From Candidatus Nitronauta litoralis (GTDB lineage Bacteria; Nitrospinota; Nitrospinia; Nitrospinales; Nitrospinaceae), in NCBI GenBank assembly GCA_015698285.1, contig CP048685.1, forward strand, positions 1,054,001 to 1,118,000: DNA of 64,000 nt, given 5' to 3'. This document shows, one piece after another, positions 18,742 through 26,181 of this stretch. The position numbers and the translations under genes are program-made. How positions within the stretch are numbered: the stretch's first letter is position 1; each line of letters opens with the position of its first letter. The notes below the pieces were generated by a model that did no database searches, was not told where the DNA came from, and saw only the letters and a program-made list of their open reading frames with translations.

Positions 18742-19800
18742 ATGTCTTTCATTGATCTGGTTTTTTTATTCATTCTTTCTATCGCATTAATTTCGTATTT
18801 AATTTGGGGCTTCAAGTATTTACCGGGCGAGTCCAGGCAAATTCTGGCTGTCCTTCCAATAAAAAAAAGAAGTGGCGATTCCTGGGATGGCCTCAACATC
18901 ACCTGGTACGGGCTCCTCGTCGCCAATGGGGTGACGGGGGCGGCGGCTTTGTCTATTTTTCTATTCGGAGGCCTTGGATGGAATACCCTAAAGGGACTTC
19001 TTCTGATCGCGTGGATTCTGGCGTGGGCACTTCCTTCGGCGAAGATCATAGCGCGTTGGGTGGAGGAAAAACCAAATACCTTCACAACGAGCGGCGCTTT
19101 TGCCGCAGGACTGGTAGTCGCCTGGCCCGGCGTTATCTTAATCAACCAAATCTCAGGCGACGCGCTTGGAACCGCCTTTGATCCTATGAATGCCCTGACG
19201 TTGCTTATGATCGCTTATGTCTTTGGTGAGGGCCTGGGTAGGCTTGGTTGTATCAGTTTCGGGTGCTGCTATGGCAAACGTGTGGAAGATTGTCCACCCT
19301 GGCTACGCAGGGTGGTCGATCATTTCCATTTTGTATTTCAAGGTAAAACAAAAAAAATCGCCTATGCGCAAGGGTGGGAGGGAATCCCGGTGGTACCGGT
19401 ACAGGGCATCACAGCTATTGTACTTGTATTCACCGGACTAATTTCTTTAACAATATTTTTATCTGGGCATCCTTCGGCTGCATTTTTGGTAGCCCTTTCT
19501 TTTTCCCAGGCGTGGCGCGTGTTTTCAGAATATTTTCGTTCAGATTATAGAGGAAATGGAACATTTACATTTTATCAAGTGATCAGTCTGATCTCTATTT
19601 TCCTCGGTATTGGGTTAACTTTCTTTATTAAGGATATAGAAAATCAAAGTTTCGATTTACTTCGTGGGACAGAAAGTTTTCGTCAATCGACCACATTGTT
19701 ATTCCTTAATGGTCTCTGGATAATTGTATTGTACTATATGGGGAGAAGCCGGGTCACCGGTTCCTCCATTCGCTTCCACGTCAATCAAAACGGTACTTGA
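18742..19800 (+). CDS. Lgt-like integral membrane transferase with altered active-site loop
   Basis: Polytopic membrane protein, 352 residues from the ATG at 18742. Upstream in-frame ATGs lie inside the preceding gene and are not used. It resembles prolipoprotein diacylglyceryl transferase: ITWYGLLVANGV matches the conserved YGL segment, EGLGRLGCISFGCCYGK matches the GRIGNFINGE region, and the C-terminal EYFRSDYRGNG...QVISL matches the end of Lgt. The loop reads C and CC where canonical Lgt has essential Asn and Glu. A GCCYGK form is, from memory, common in Lgt paralogues of uncertain function. Gene spacing of 4 nt places it in one operon with the decarboxylase, so it probably transfers part of a phospholipid to another acceptor. 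Confidence 0.78.
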   Translation: MSFIDLVFLFILSIALISYLIWGFKYLPGESRQILAVLPIKKRSGDSWDGLNITWYGLLVANGVTGAAALSIFLFGGLGWNTLKGLLLIAWILAWALPSAKIIARWVEEKPNTFTTSGAFAAGLVVAWPGVILINQISGDALGTAFDPMNALTLLMIAYVFGEGLGRLGCISFGCCYGKRVEDCPPWLRRVVDHFHFVFQGKTKKIAYAQGWEGIPVVPVQGITAIVLVFTGLISLTIFLSGHPSAAFLVALSFSQAWRVFSEYFRSDYRGNGTFTFYQVISLISIFLGIGLTFFIKDIENQSFDLLRGTESFRQSTTLLFLNGLWIIVLYYMGRSRVTGSSIRFHVNQNGT

Positions 19801-19825
19801 TTTTGGGAATGAAATTATTTCATTC

Positions 19826-20119
19826 ATGATGATTGTTCCAAACGCGTCACCGTCTTTAGCGACTGACTCTTTTTCATCGAAAAACTTAAGCTCTGTTAGC
19901 GTCTTTACCCTTGTCCAGGAAATGTCTGCGGAGATTCGGGTCATGACCCCTCAGGCCATGGTCGAGATTCTGGTAGAGGCTGCGGAGGAATCAAAAGTTT
20001 TTCCCAACCGTGTCATGATGACATTTAGAGGCAATAAGTTGACGTGCGTTTATGATTCGATCCACGATCGCATGCGGATCATCGCGCCTGTTGCGGCGCA
20101 CGGGGATTTCACTGACTAA
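19826..20119 (+). CDS. Small uncharacterised protein at the end of the Lgt-like operon
   Basis: A 97-residue protein from the ATG at 19826; a longer frame from 19724 would run back into the Lgt-like gene. Features are VFTLVQEMSAEIRVMTPQAM, ILVEAAEESKVFPNRVMM, and a C-terminal strand-rich part (RGNKLTCVYDSIHDRMRIIAP). No signal peptide or membrane segment is evident. The mix of helices followed by strands loosely recalls YbjN or secretion-chaperone folds, but this is not a firm match. It follows the Lgt-like gene by 25 nt on the same strand and is probably cotranscribed. Confidence 0.55.
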   Translation: MMIVPNASPSLATDSFSSKNLSSVSVFTLVQEMSAEIRVMTPQAMVEILVEAAEESKVFPNRVMMTFRGNKLTCVYDSIHDRMRIIAPVAAHGDFTD

Positions 20120-20267
20120 CAATTAAAAAAACCATGGAAGCCAATTTCCACAAGACTTTGGATGCGGTACGCGGTCAATCAGGGCATTCTGTTCCCGCCT
20201 GCATCCACCCGCGAAGCCCCCTCACCCGAAGACCTTTGAAGAAGTGGAAAATTTTGGAACAAAGTGT

Positions 20268-20350
20268 CCGTCAATGCGAGGAGCCCTTGCGACGAAGCAA
20301 TCCAGCCGGGCAACGCCCGATGGTACCTCTGGATCTGCCCCTTCGGGGCA
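20268..20350. repeat. Short dispersed REP-like sequence
   Basis: TGCGAGGAGCCCTTGCGACGAAGCAATC at 20275-20302 has the form of the GCGAGGAGC...GCGACGAAGCAATC repeats scattered through many proteobacterial genomes. It is followed by short hairpins (GGGCAACGCCC, TGCCCCTTCGGGGCA). The surrounding 20120-20433 stretch has no credible gene; an 82-codon frame there is read across this repeat. Confidence 0.6.
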
Positions 20351-20433
20351 CTAAAGCTGCGGTAATCCTCTTTAAAGCATAAGAAATATTTTTGCCTGGC
20401 ACCTTGGGAAAAACAAATCGTAGCCTTGCCTCT

Positions 20434-20877
20434 TCATCTCCTCGCAATAAACTTATCCAGTGCGTTGGCAAACTTTGAACTGTCTTTTGGATTAAAACTT
20501 TTCGGACCATCGGTTTCGACACCACTGCTCCGTAAGGTATCCATAAAATCGCGCATGCTTAATTTCTGCCGGATATTTTCCTGATCATAAAGCGTTCCCC
20601 GCGGATCCAATGCCTGCACTCCTTTTTCTACGGTGCGGGCGGCAAGGGGTATATCTGCAGTTATGACAAGATCACCGGTCCTGCATTCTTCGGCAATTTT
20701 GTCATCGGCAATATCCGGGCCATGCTCGACACGTACAAAACTGATAACGTCGGATTCCGGCAGGCGCATCCATTGGTTGGCTACAAAAACTACGGGAATC
20801 CGGGTCCGCTCTGCCACCCGAATTAAAATATCCTTGATTGCCGTAGGACAAGCATCCGCATCCACCCAGATCTTCAC
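20434..20877 (-). CDS. UPF0178 / DUF188 (YaiI/YqxD) family protein
   Basis: This 147-residue cytoplasmic protein is a clear member of the UPF0178 family: MKIWVDADACPTAIKDIL at the start, VVFVANQ, then GPDIADDKIAEEC and DLVITADIPLAARTVEKG. The Asp-rich residues (Asp6, Asp8 and the ADIPLA segment) resemble PIN-like nuclease folds, but the biochemical role of the family is not established. Length is typical (about 150). It stands alone, facing the lipid operon, with an AGGAGA-like site just upstream of the start. Confidence 0.92.
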   Translation of the reverse strand: MKIWVDADACPTAIKDILIRVAERTRIPVVFVANQWMRLPESDVISFVRVEHGPDIADDKIAEECRTGDLVITADIPLAARTVEKGVQALDPRGTLYDQENIRQKLSMRDFMDTLRSSGVETDGPKSFNPKDSSKFANALDKFIARR

Positions 20878-21102
20878 TCACTCTCCTTAATATATTCATT
20901 CTGCACTCTTAATAACATCATTTTCTATTGTCCCAAAGAGATCGTTTTACAAATTTCACTCATATCTTATTGATATCATGCCTGTTTACACCTACAATAT
21001 GTATTTGAATTATAATGACTTACAGGATCCATGTCAGAGGTCTTTTATTAAATAAAACAGGCTGGTTTTTGCCTCCCACATTCTGTAACGCAAAGGTCAA
21101 AT

Positions 21103-22665
21103 ATGCCCCTTACATTTCAGGAAGAAATCGCTCATAAAGCAGCCTTGATGGAAATACGGCTTGAGCGAAAGCGCGCCCTGCGCGAAATGTTTGAAGGTAC
21201 AAAACTGGTTCGTAAAAATATTGCGGACGATGCGAAGGAAGCGTTCAAGGCAGCAAAGAAAGCCAAGAAAGCCGTTGAAGGTCTGCCGGGCGTCAGTATT
21301 CCTGATCTCAACAATCCCTTAAACAATTTAAACCTGAATCTGCTTAAAGGGATTGATCTTAAAAAACTCATTAGAATTCGTGTTCCTGGCTTAAGCCTTC
21401 CCGACTGGGACCTCGATCTCATACCGGACATCAATATTGGAGATATACCGGGGATCAACCTGCCCAATATTCTGCCAAACCTGAGGGGAATATTGAAACA
21501 TCTGGACCTCTTGCCGGATATTTCACTTCGGCTATTGGCCTGGCAAATAGGGGTTAAGTTTCCACACATCCAATTACCTTCCGTTGCGTTTGACCTCAGT
21601 AATATTTTCAAACTGGAAATTCCAGACATATTCCCAGGTCTGGAGTTGGCGTACCCGGATTTTTTTGATATCGATATCAGCGTCGACCTGCCCAACCTGT
21701 CGATCCCGGATGTTTCGCTACCGAACATGGTTCCCCCGATCAATATCGACATGCCCTCTATTGATTTACCTTCTCTGGACATACCGGGCCTCGATATTCC
21801 AAACCTGTTAAAGATTCCGGGATTCAGCAAGGTCCTGAAACTGCTGATCGAGTTATTCGATGTCGCTGATCTGCCGGACGTGATCGGTGAACTGGGCCTG
21901 GATTTTATGCAGGATTTTATTTCTTCCGCCCTGCCCATTGTTCAGCAAGTAAAAAGTGGATCCAAAGCTGCCAATAGCTGGCGGAAAGCCGCGCGGGACC
22001 TGCATAAAGCGGTACGTACGCATAAAAAGCACCGGGTTTTCATTCTGCCGGGAGACGCACGCGACGCGGTCAACGCTCTTAGAACTCTGTTAAAACAAAG
22101 TTCAGCCGAACACGCCACACGAGCGACGATTGAAACCGCACAGTTTGCTGTATCCACAGCCGGACTGTTTGCCGACCTTGGCGGTGCGACTGGCCCTGCC
22201 ACTTCCGCCGCTGCCGCCTGTGCCAAAATGTGCCAGAAAATTGTTCTGTTCGCGATGGAATACAACCAGATGAAAAAGATAAATCATATTCTGAAAACAA
22301 CACATGGAGAAACACTGACCTCCAACCTCTTCGAAGTATCTCCATTACTTGGTTGCTACTTCCTCGCTAACAACACGACCAGTAACGTGCTGAATGTACT
22401 TTGTAAAGACATCCTCACTGATGACTGGATGCTGGATGCAGAGCGAAACAAAAAGAAACACCTGGACCCTTTAATCAAGGATGCGCAATCGTTCATCAAT
22501 AAATCACGTTATGTGCTCCAGCCCATTCGTCAGAACAAAGGCATGTTTGTGGAGAAATCGACATTTTCAAAACTGAAAGCCCGCGCCGCACTCGCTTTCA
22601 AGAAAAAACTTGGAAGAGTCCCTCAAAACTCAACTATTTCAACCCACGATTACATAGGCAAATAA
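21103..22665 (+). CDS. IPD/LPN-periodic repeat protein with helical C-terminal half
   Basis: The 520-residue product is unlike any bacterial family I recognise. Residues 1-60 form a charged helix (Lys/Ala-rich). Residues 61-240 are dominated by short strands punctuated by Pro-Asp, Pro-Asn or Pro-Gly at a spacing of about 6-10 residues (GVSIPDLN, GLSLPDWDLDLIPDI, GINLPNILPN, LSIPDVSLPNMVPP, SIDLPSLDIPGLDIPN), reminiscent of AHNAK/periaxin repeats. Residues 280-520 are helical with a Gly/Ala-rich hydrophobic stretch (about 355-395). No signal peptide is present. The ribosome-binding site AAAGGTC is good. It is flanked by the DUF188 gene and the glycan locus and shares an operon with neither clearly. 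It could be a structural or lipid-binding protein, or an effector. Confidence 0.7.
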   Translation: MPLTFQEEIAHKAALMEIRLERKRALREMFEGTKLVRKNIADDAKEAFKAAKKAKKAVEGLPGVSIPDLNNPLNNLNLNLLKGIDLKKLIRIRVPGLSLPDWDLDLIPDINIGDIPGINLPNILPNLRGILKHLDLLPDISLRLLAWQIGVKFPHIQLPSVAFDLSNIFKLEIPDIFPGLELAYPDFFDIDISVDLPNLSIPDVSLPNMVPPINIDMPSIDLPSLDIPGLDIPNLLKIPGFSKVLKLLIELFDVADLPDVIGELGLDFMQDFISSALPIVQQVKSGSKAANSWRKAARDLHKAVRTHKKHRVFILPGDARDAVNALRTLLKQSSAEHATRATIETAQFAVSTAGLFADLGGATGPATSAAAACAKMCQKIVLFAMEYNQMKKINHILKTTHGETLTSNLFEVSPLLGCYFLANNTTSNVLNVLCKDILTDDWMLDAERNKKKHLDPLIKDAQSFINKSRYVLQPIRQNKGMFVEKSTFSKLKARAALAFKKKLGRVPQNSTISTHDYIGK

Positions 22666-22684
22666 ATCTTTAAGGACTGAAGAA

Positions 22685-23053
22685 TTGTCCACGCGAAAAC
22701 TTCTGGTCACAGGTGCCAGCGGATTTGTCGGAGGCTTTCTGCTTGAGAGACTTCAACGAGAAAACTCCGTCTCCCTAATCGGATTGCATCACTGGGAACT
22801 GAAAGAAGACGCCAACACACTTTCTGATCCAGACCTCGCCTGGCACAGGGCCGACCTGCCTCATAACGATCTTAGTCCGTTGGTGAGTGGGATTGATACA
22901 GTCTTTCACCTCGCGGCACAATTTTCACTAAACGAAAAAAAATCCGACCAGCAAGACATGCAACGCGTAAACGTGGAAGGGACCCGGCACCTGAGGGTTG
23001 TCACCTGTTACTGGTTGGCCCCGATGAAGAGGGAAGGGAAAGAGAGCTGCTAG
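22685..23053 (+). pseudogene. Truncated NAD-dependent sugar epimerase/dehydratase (5' fragment)
   Basis: The frame starts at a TTG with AAGGA upstream and encodes the first 100 residues of an extended SDR: KLLVTGASGFVGGFLLERL is the Rossmann GxxGxxG motif, and DTVFHLAAQ and NVEGTRHL follow. At about 22990 homology stops abruptly and the frame runs into a glycosyltransferase gene in another frame, ending after about 20 unrelated residues. The catalytic YxxxK and substrate domain are missing, so it cannot be an active epimerase. See the next entry for the fused partner. Confidence 0.8.
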
Positions 23054-23439
23054 CCTTGTCGGAGCTTGTGAAAGATCGAGTTCATCGAATGGATTTTACT
23101 CACCACCCCGAGCACGTTCTTTCGGCAGCTGACGTGATTTGTTTGCCTAGTTATCGGGAAGGGTTTGGGTCTGTATTAATTGAAGCATCTGCCGTCGGGC
23201 TCCCTGCTATTGCATCGAAAATCTATGGTATAACCGATGCAGGAGAGGAAGGGGTCACGTACCTTCTGCATGAGCCGGGTTCTGTTAGTGAATTGACGGA
23301 TGCGATGCAACTACTGGCAGACAATACAGAGCTTCGTCATAATATGGGGATCGCGGCAAGGAAACGGGCCAGTGCCCGTTTTTCCGAACAACAGGTGACC
23401 GGAGCGATGGTCCATCTGTACCAGGGCCTGACCGCCTGA
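23005..23439 (+). pseudogene. Truncated GT4 glycosyltransferase (3' fragment)
   Basis: In the +1 frame relative to the epimerase fragment, family-4 glycosyltransferase sequence begins around LLLVGPDEEGRERELL (from about 23005). It continues with VHRMDFTHHPEHVLSAADV, LPSYREGFGSVLIEASAVGLPAIAS (the conserved ExFG-xx-xxEA donor-binding motif) and ends in the usual C-terminal helix. The acceptor-binding N-terminal domain is absent. An internal TTG at 23056 could start a 127-residue product, but that would lack half the fold. The gene was fused to the epimerase by a deletion of the intervening DNA. Confidence 0.8.
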
Positions 23440-23449
23440 TACACCGAAA

Positions 23450-24040
23450 ATGAAACGGATTTTCGACATTGTGCTGGCGACTCTGGGTTCGGTTGCCCTA
23501 TTTCCGATTTTGATCGGATTGGCCATCCTCATTTTTTGTAAAATGGGACCACCGGTGATCTTCAGTCAGTTCCGGCCTGGTTTAAATGGAAAACCCTTCA
23601 GGATTTTCAAGTTCCGCACCATGTTGGAACGCTTTAATAATGAAGGAAACCGGTTACCGGATGAAGAACGCCTGACATCTCTTGGCAGGTTCCTGAGAAA
23701 AAACAGCCTCGATGAACTTCCGGGATTATGGAATGTGATAAAAGGAGAAATGAGCCTCGTCGGACCTCGTCCCTTGCTGGTGGAATATTTATCTTTGTAC
23801 ACCCCGGAACAAGCGCGCAGGCACGAAGTGCGGCCCGGAATTACCGGATGGACCCAAATTCACGGACACCCGGGCATCACCTGGGAAGAAAAGTTTGAGC
23901 TGGATGTGTGGTATGTCGATAACCGGTCTTTATGGATTGATATCAAAATTCTCTGTACTACAATGCTGAAAATACTCAAGCGCCAAATGATATCTGAAGA
24001 AGGACAAACCGCGCTGCCAAAATTCAAGGGTTCAGGTTGA
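23450..24040 (+). CDS. PglC-like phosphoglycosyl transferase
   Basis: A 196-residue member of the bacterial sugar transferase family, which moves a phospho-sugar from a UDP-sugar to undecaprenyl phosphate at the inner membrane, starting glycan assembly. It has one N-terminal hydrophobic re-entrant helix (about residues 8-30). This is followed by FSQFRPGLNGKPFRIFKFRTM, SLDELPGLWNVIKGEMSLVGPRP (with the catalytic Asp-Glu pair) and HEVRPGITGWTQIHG. The size matches the small monotopic PglC type rather than large WbaP/WcaJ proteins. It starts 10 nt after the glycosyltransferase relic and overlaps the next gene by one base (TGATG). Its partners suggest N,N'-diacetylbacillosamine or a similar sugar as substrate. 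Confidence 0.9.
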   Translation: MKRIFDIVLATLGSVALFPILIGLAILIFCKMGPPVIFSQFRPGLNGKPFRIFKFRTMLERFNNEGNRLPDEERLTSLGRFLRKNSLDELPGLWNVIKGEMSLVGPRPLLVEYLSLYTPEQARRHEVRPGITGWTQIHGHPGITWEEKFELDVWYVDNRSLWIDIKILCTTMLKILKRQMISEEGQTALPKFKGSG

Positions 24041-24699
24041 TGTCGATTCAAAAACTGTATGGGGTCTACGGCGCTAACGGAGCAGGTCGCGGCGTTCTTC
24101 CGATTGCACGGGAAAATTTAAAAGCTGCTGGAGAGGATGAAATTTCCCGCCTGGTGTTTATAGACGACCACCCCAAAGCTGAAGAGATAAACAACACTCC
24201 GATTTTAACGTACGAGCAGTTTATTGCGTCGCCTGAACCAGATAAATCCGTTAGCATTGCGATTGCCGATTCTGAAATTCGCGAGAAACTGGTTAATAAA
24301 TGCTCACAGGATTCCCTGAAGTTTTTTTCCATCAGGGCCGAGAATGCTGTGGTCATGGATTCGGTTGAAATAGGAGAAGGTGCTATTGTCTCTCCCTTTG
24401 TGACGTTCACCTCCAACATAAAAATTGGAAAACACTTTCATGCCAATCTTTATTCGTATGTCGAGCATGATTGTATTGTCGGCGATTTTGTGACCTTTGC
24501 CCCGGGAGTGCAATGCAACGGCAATATCGTCATAGAAGACCACGCCTACATCGGTGCCGGTGCCGTGATTCGGCAGGGGAAACCGGGTCAGCCCATGACC
24601 ATAGGAAAAGGTGCCGTGATTGGTATGGGGGCGGTTGTCACCAAAAGCGTGGCGACGGGTACTACTGTTGCAGGTTGCCCGGCAAAACCAATTTCCTGA
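24040..24699 (+). CDS. PglD/NeuD-like sugar O/N-acetyltransferase
   Basis: A 219-residue protein from the ATG at 24040 (the TTG at 24037 gives one extra residue). An N-terminal Rossmann-like segment (GVYGANGAGRGVLPIA, then FIDDHP) leads to a left-handed beta-helix of hexapeptide repeats (about residues 100-210: VEIGEGAIVSPFV, HANLYSYVEHDCIVGDFV, DHAYIGAGAVI, KGAVIGMGAVV) ending AGCPAKPI. This is the PglD/NeuD architecture, acetyl-CoA-dependent N-acetylation of UDP-4-amino sugars. The His of YVEHDC is the expected catalytic base. It is coupled to the PglC-like gene by a TGATG junction and followed by the aminotransferase. Confidence 0.9.
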   Translation: MSIQKLYGVYGANGAGRGVLPIARENLKAAGEDEISRLVFIDDHPKAEEINNTPILTYEQFIASPEPDKSVSIAIADSEIREKLVNKCSQDSLKFFSIRAENAVVMDSVEIGEGAIVSPFVTFTSNIKIGKHFHANLYSYVEHDCIVGDFVTFAPGVQCNGNIVIEDHAYIGAGAVIRQGKPGQPMTIGKGAVIGMGAVVTKSVATGTTVAGCPAKPIS

Positions 24700-24748
24700 T
24701 CTAACAACCTTAAAAAGGTTTAAACCATACACAGAACTATTTTGAATT

Positions 24749-25930
24749 ATGCTGAACACACCCTTTGAAGACTGGCCAAAATTTTCCAAAGAAGAAGCCG
24801 ATGCCGTCGCCGCAGTGCTCAGGTCCAACCGGGTCAATTACCTTACGGGAAAAAAAGGCCGGGAATTTGAAAACAAATTCGCCAAATGGTGCGGTGCCCA
24901 ATATGCAGTGGCCCTTTCCAACGGTACGGTTGCTCTTGAACTGTCATTGAAAGCATTGGGGATTGGTCCGGGTGATGAAGTGATCGTATCCCCCAGAACT
25001 TTTGTGGCTTCGATCTCCTGCATTGCCGCTGTTGGTGCAACGCCGGTGTTTGCGGATGTGGACCGGGATTCGCAAAATATTACTGCAGAAACAATACAAC
25101 CCGCTCTGTCAAGAAAATCCCGCGCGATCATTTGCGTCCATCTCGCCGGTTGGCCTTGCGAAATGGACCCCATATTAAAACTGGCCAGGAAACACAAACT
25201 GAAAGTGATCGAAGATTGCGCGCAGGCTCATGGCGCACTCTATAAAGGAAAACCTGTCGGATCCCTGGGGCACATCGCCGCCTGGTCTTTCTGCCAGGAC
25301 AAGATCATGACCACCGGAGGTGAAGGGGGGATGGTCACGACCAACAATAAAAAACTGTGGTCACAAATCTGGTCGTTGAAAGACCATGGCAAAAGCTGGT
25401 CCGCCGTGTATGAAAAAAAACATCCACCAGGCAACGGTTTCCGCTGGGTGGTTGAATCCTTTGGAACCAACGGGCGATTGACCGAGATGCAATCAGCAGT
25501 CGGGTTGATTCAGCTTGGTCGTATGAAGGAATGGAAACAAAAGAGGCAGGACAACGTAGCGCAAATCCTTGAAGTCTGTCGAAAGTTTTCAGGCTTGCGT
25601 GTTCCTGAAGTTCCGGATCATGTCGACCACGCAGGATATAGAGCCTATGTGTTTGCTCGTCCGGAGAATTTGAAGAGAGGCTGGAGTCGCGACCGCATCA
25701 TGGAACAGATCAATGCGCTCGGGGTACCGTGTTACGTAGGGTCCTGTTCGGAAGTGTATCGGGAAAAGGTTTTTGAAAAAACCGGATGGCGACCCCGGAA
25801 ACCTCTGCCGAATGCCAAAGAACTTGGAGAAACCAGCCTCATGTTTCTCGTGCATCCCACTTTAAGAAAATCAGATATTGTCAAAACACGCAAAGCGATT
25901 GAAAAGGTTTTGAATGAAGCTTCAAAATAG
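24749..25930 (+). CDS. DegT/DnrJ/EryC1/StrS (PglE-like) sugar aminotransferase
   Basis: The 393-residue PLP enzyme would aminate a UDP-4-keto-6-deoxy sugar before acetylation by the PglD-like neighbour. Conserved family features are SNGTVALELSLKALGIGPGDEVIV, VIEDCAQAHGALYKGKPVGSLG and AWSFCQDKIMTTGGEGGMV, in which Lys185 is the expected PLP lysine. FGTNGRLTEMQSAVGL, which matches the usual NxRMTE-xxAA/SA motif, follows. It lies 49 nt after the acetyltransferase. A PglF-type 4,6-dehydratase is not in the window; the truncated SDR upstream is not one that can function. The pathway therefore needs a dehydratase from elsewhere. Confidence 0.92.
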   Translation: MLNTPFEDWPKFSKEEADAVAAVLRSNRVNYLTGKKGREFENKFAKWCGAQYAVALSNGTVALELSLKALGIGPGDEVIVSPRTFVASISCIAAVGATPVFADVDRDSQNITAETIQPALSRKSRAIICVHLAGWPCEMDPILKLARKHKLKVIEDCAQAHGALYKGKPVGSLGHIAAWSFCQDKIMTTGGEGGMVTTNNKKLWSQIWSLKDHGKSWSAVYEKKHPPGNGFRWVVESFGTNGRLTEMQSAVGLIQLGRMKEWKQKRQDNVAQILEVCRKFSGLRVPEVPDHVDHAGYRAYVFARPENLKRGWSRDRIMEQINALGVPCYVGSCSEVYREKVFEKTGWRPRKPLPNAKELGETSLMFLVHPTLRKSDIVKTRKAIEKVLNEASK

Positions 25931-26181
25931 AAATAGCTAAAATTTTTATCGTTTGTTTTATTTTATTAATTCATGACTTGTCGGGCCAATTCTTTTTTAG
26001 TTGAGATTGAACAATCCCTTACCTCGTATTTGGTACTTTGTTTCTGAGCTCATTGTCTTGATGGCTTTCCTGAGTACCTTAATAGGATAGTGAATTATAT
26101 TCATTGACCGCCCCCGATCGCGCTTCCTCATAACTTTATACAGGTAACAAAGCCCCGCTCAAATTCCTCAAGATAACTGCT

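Noticed and set aside
20134-20382. 82-codon plus-strand frame
   Set aside because: It is read through a dispersed REP-like repeat and hairpins; composition and lack of family match argue against a gene.
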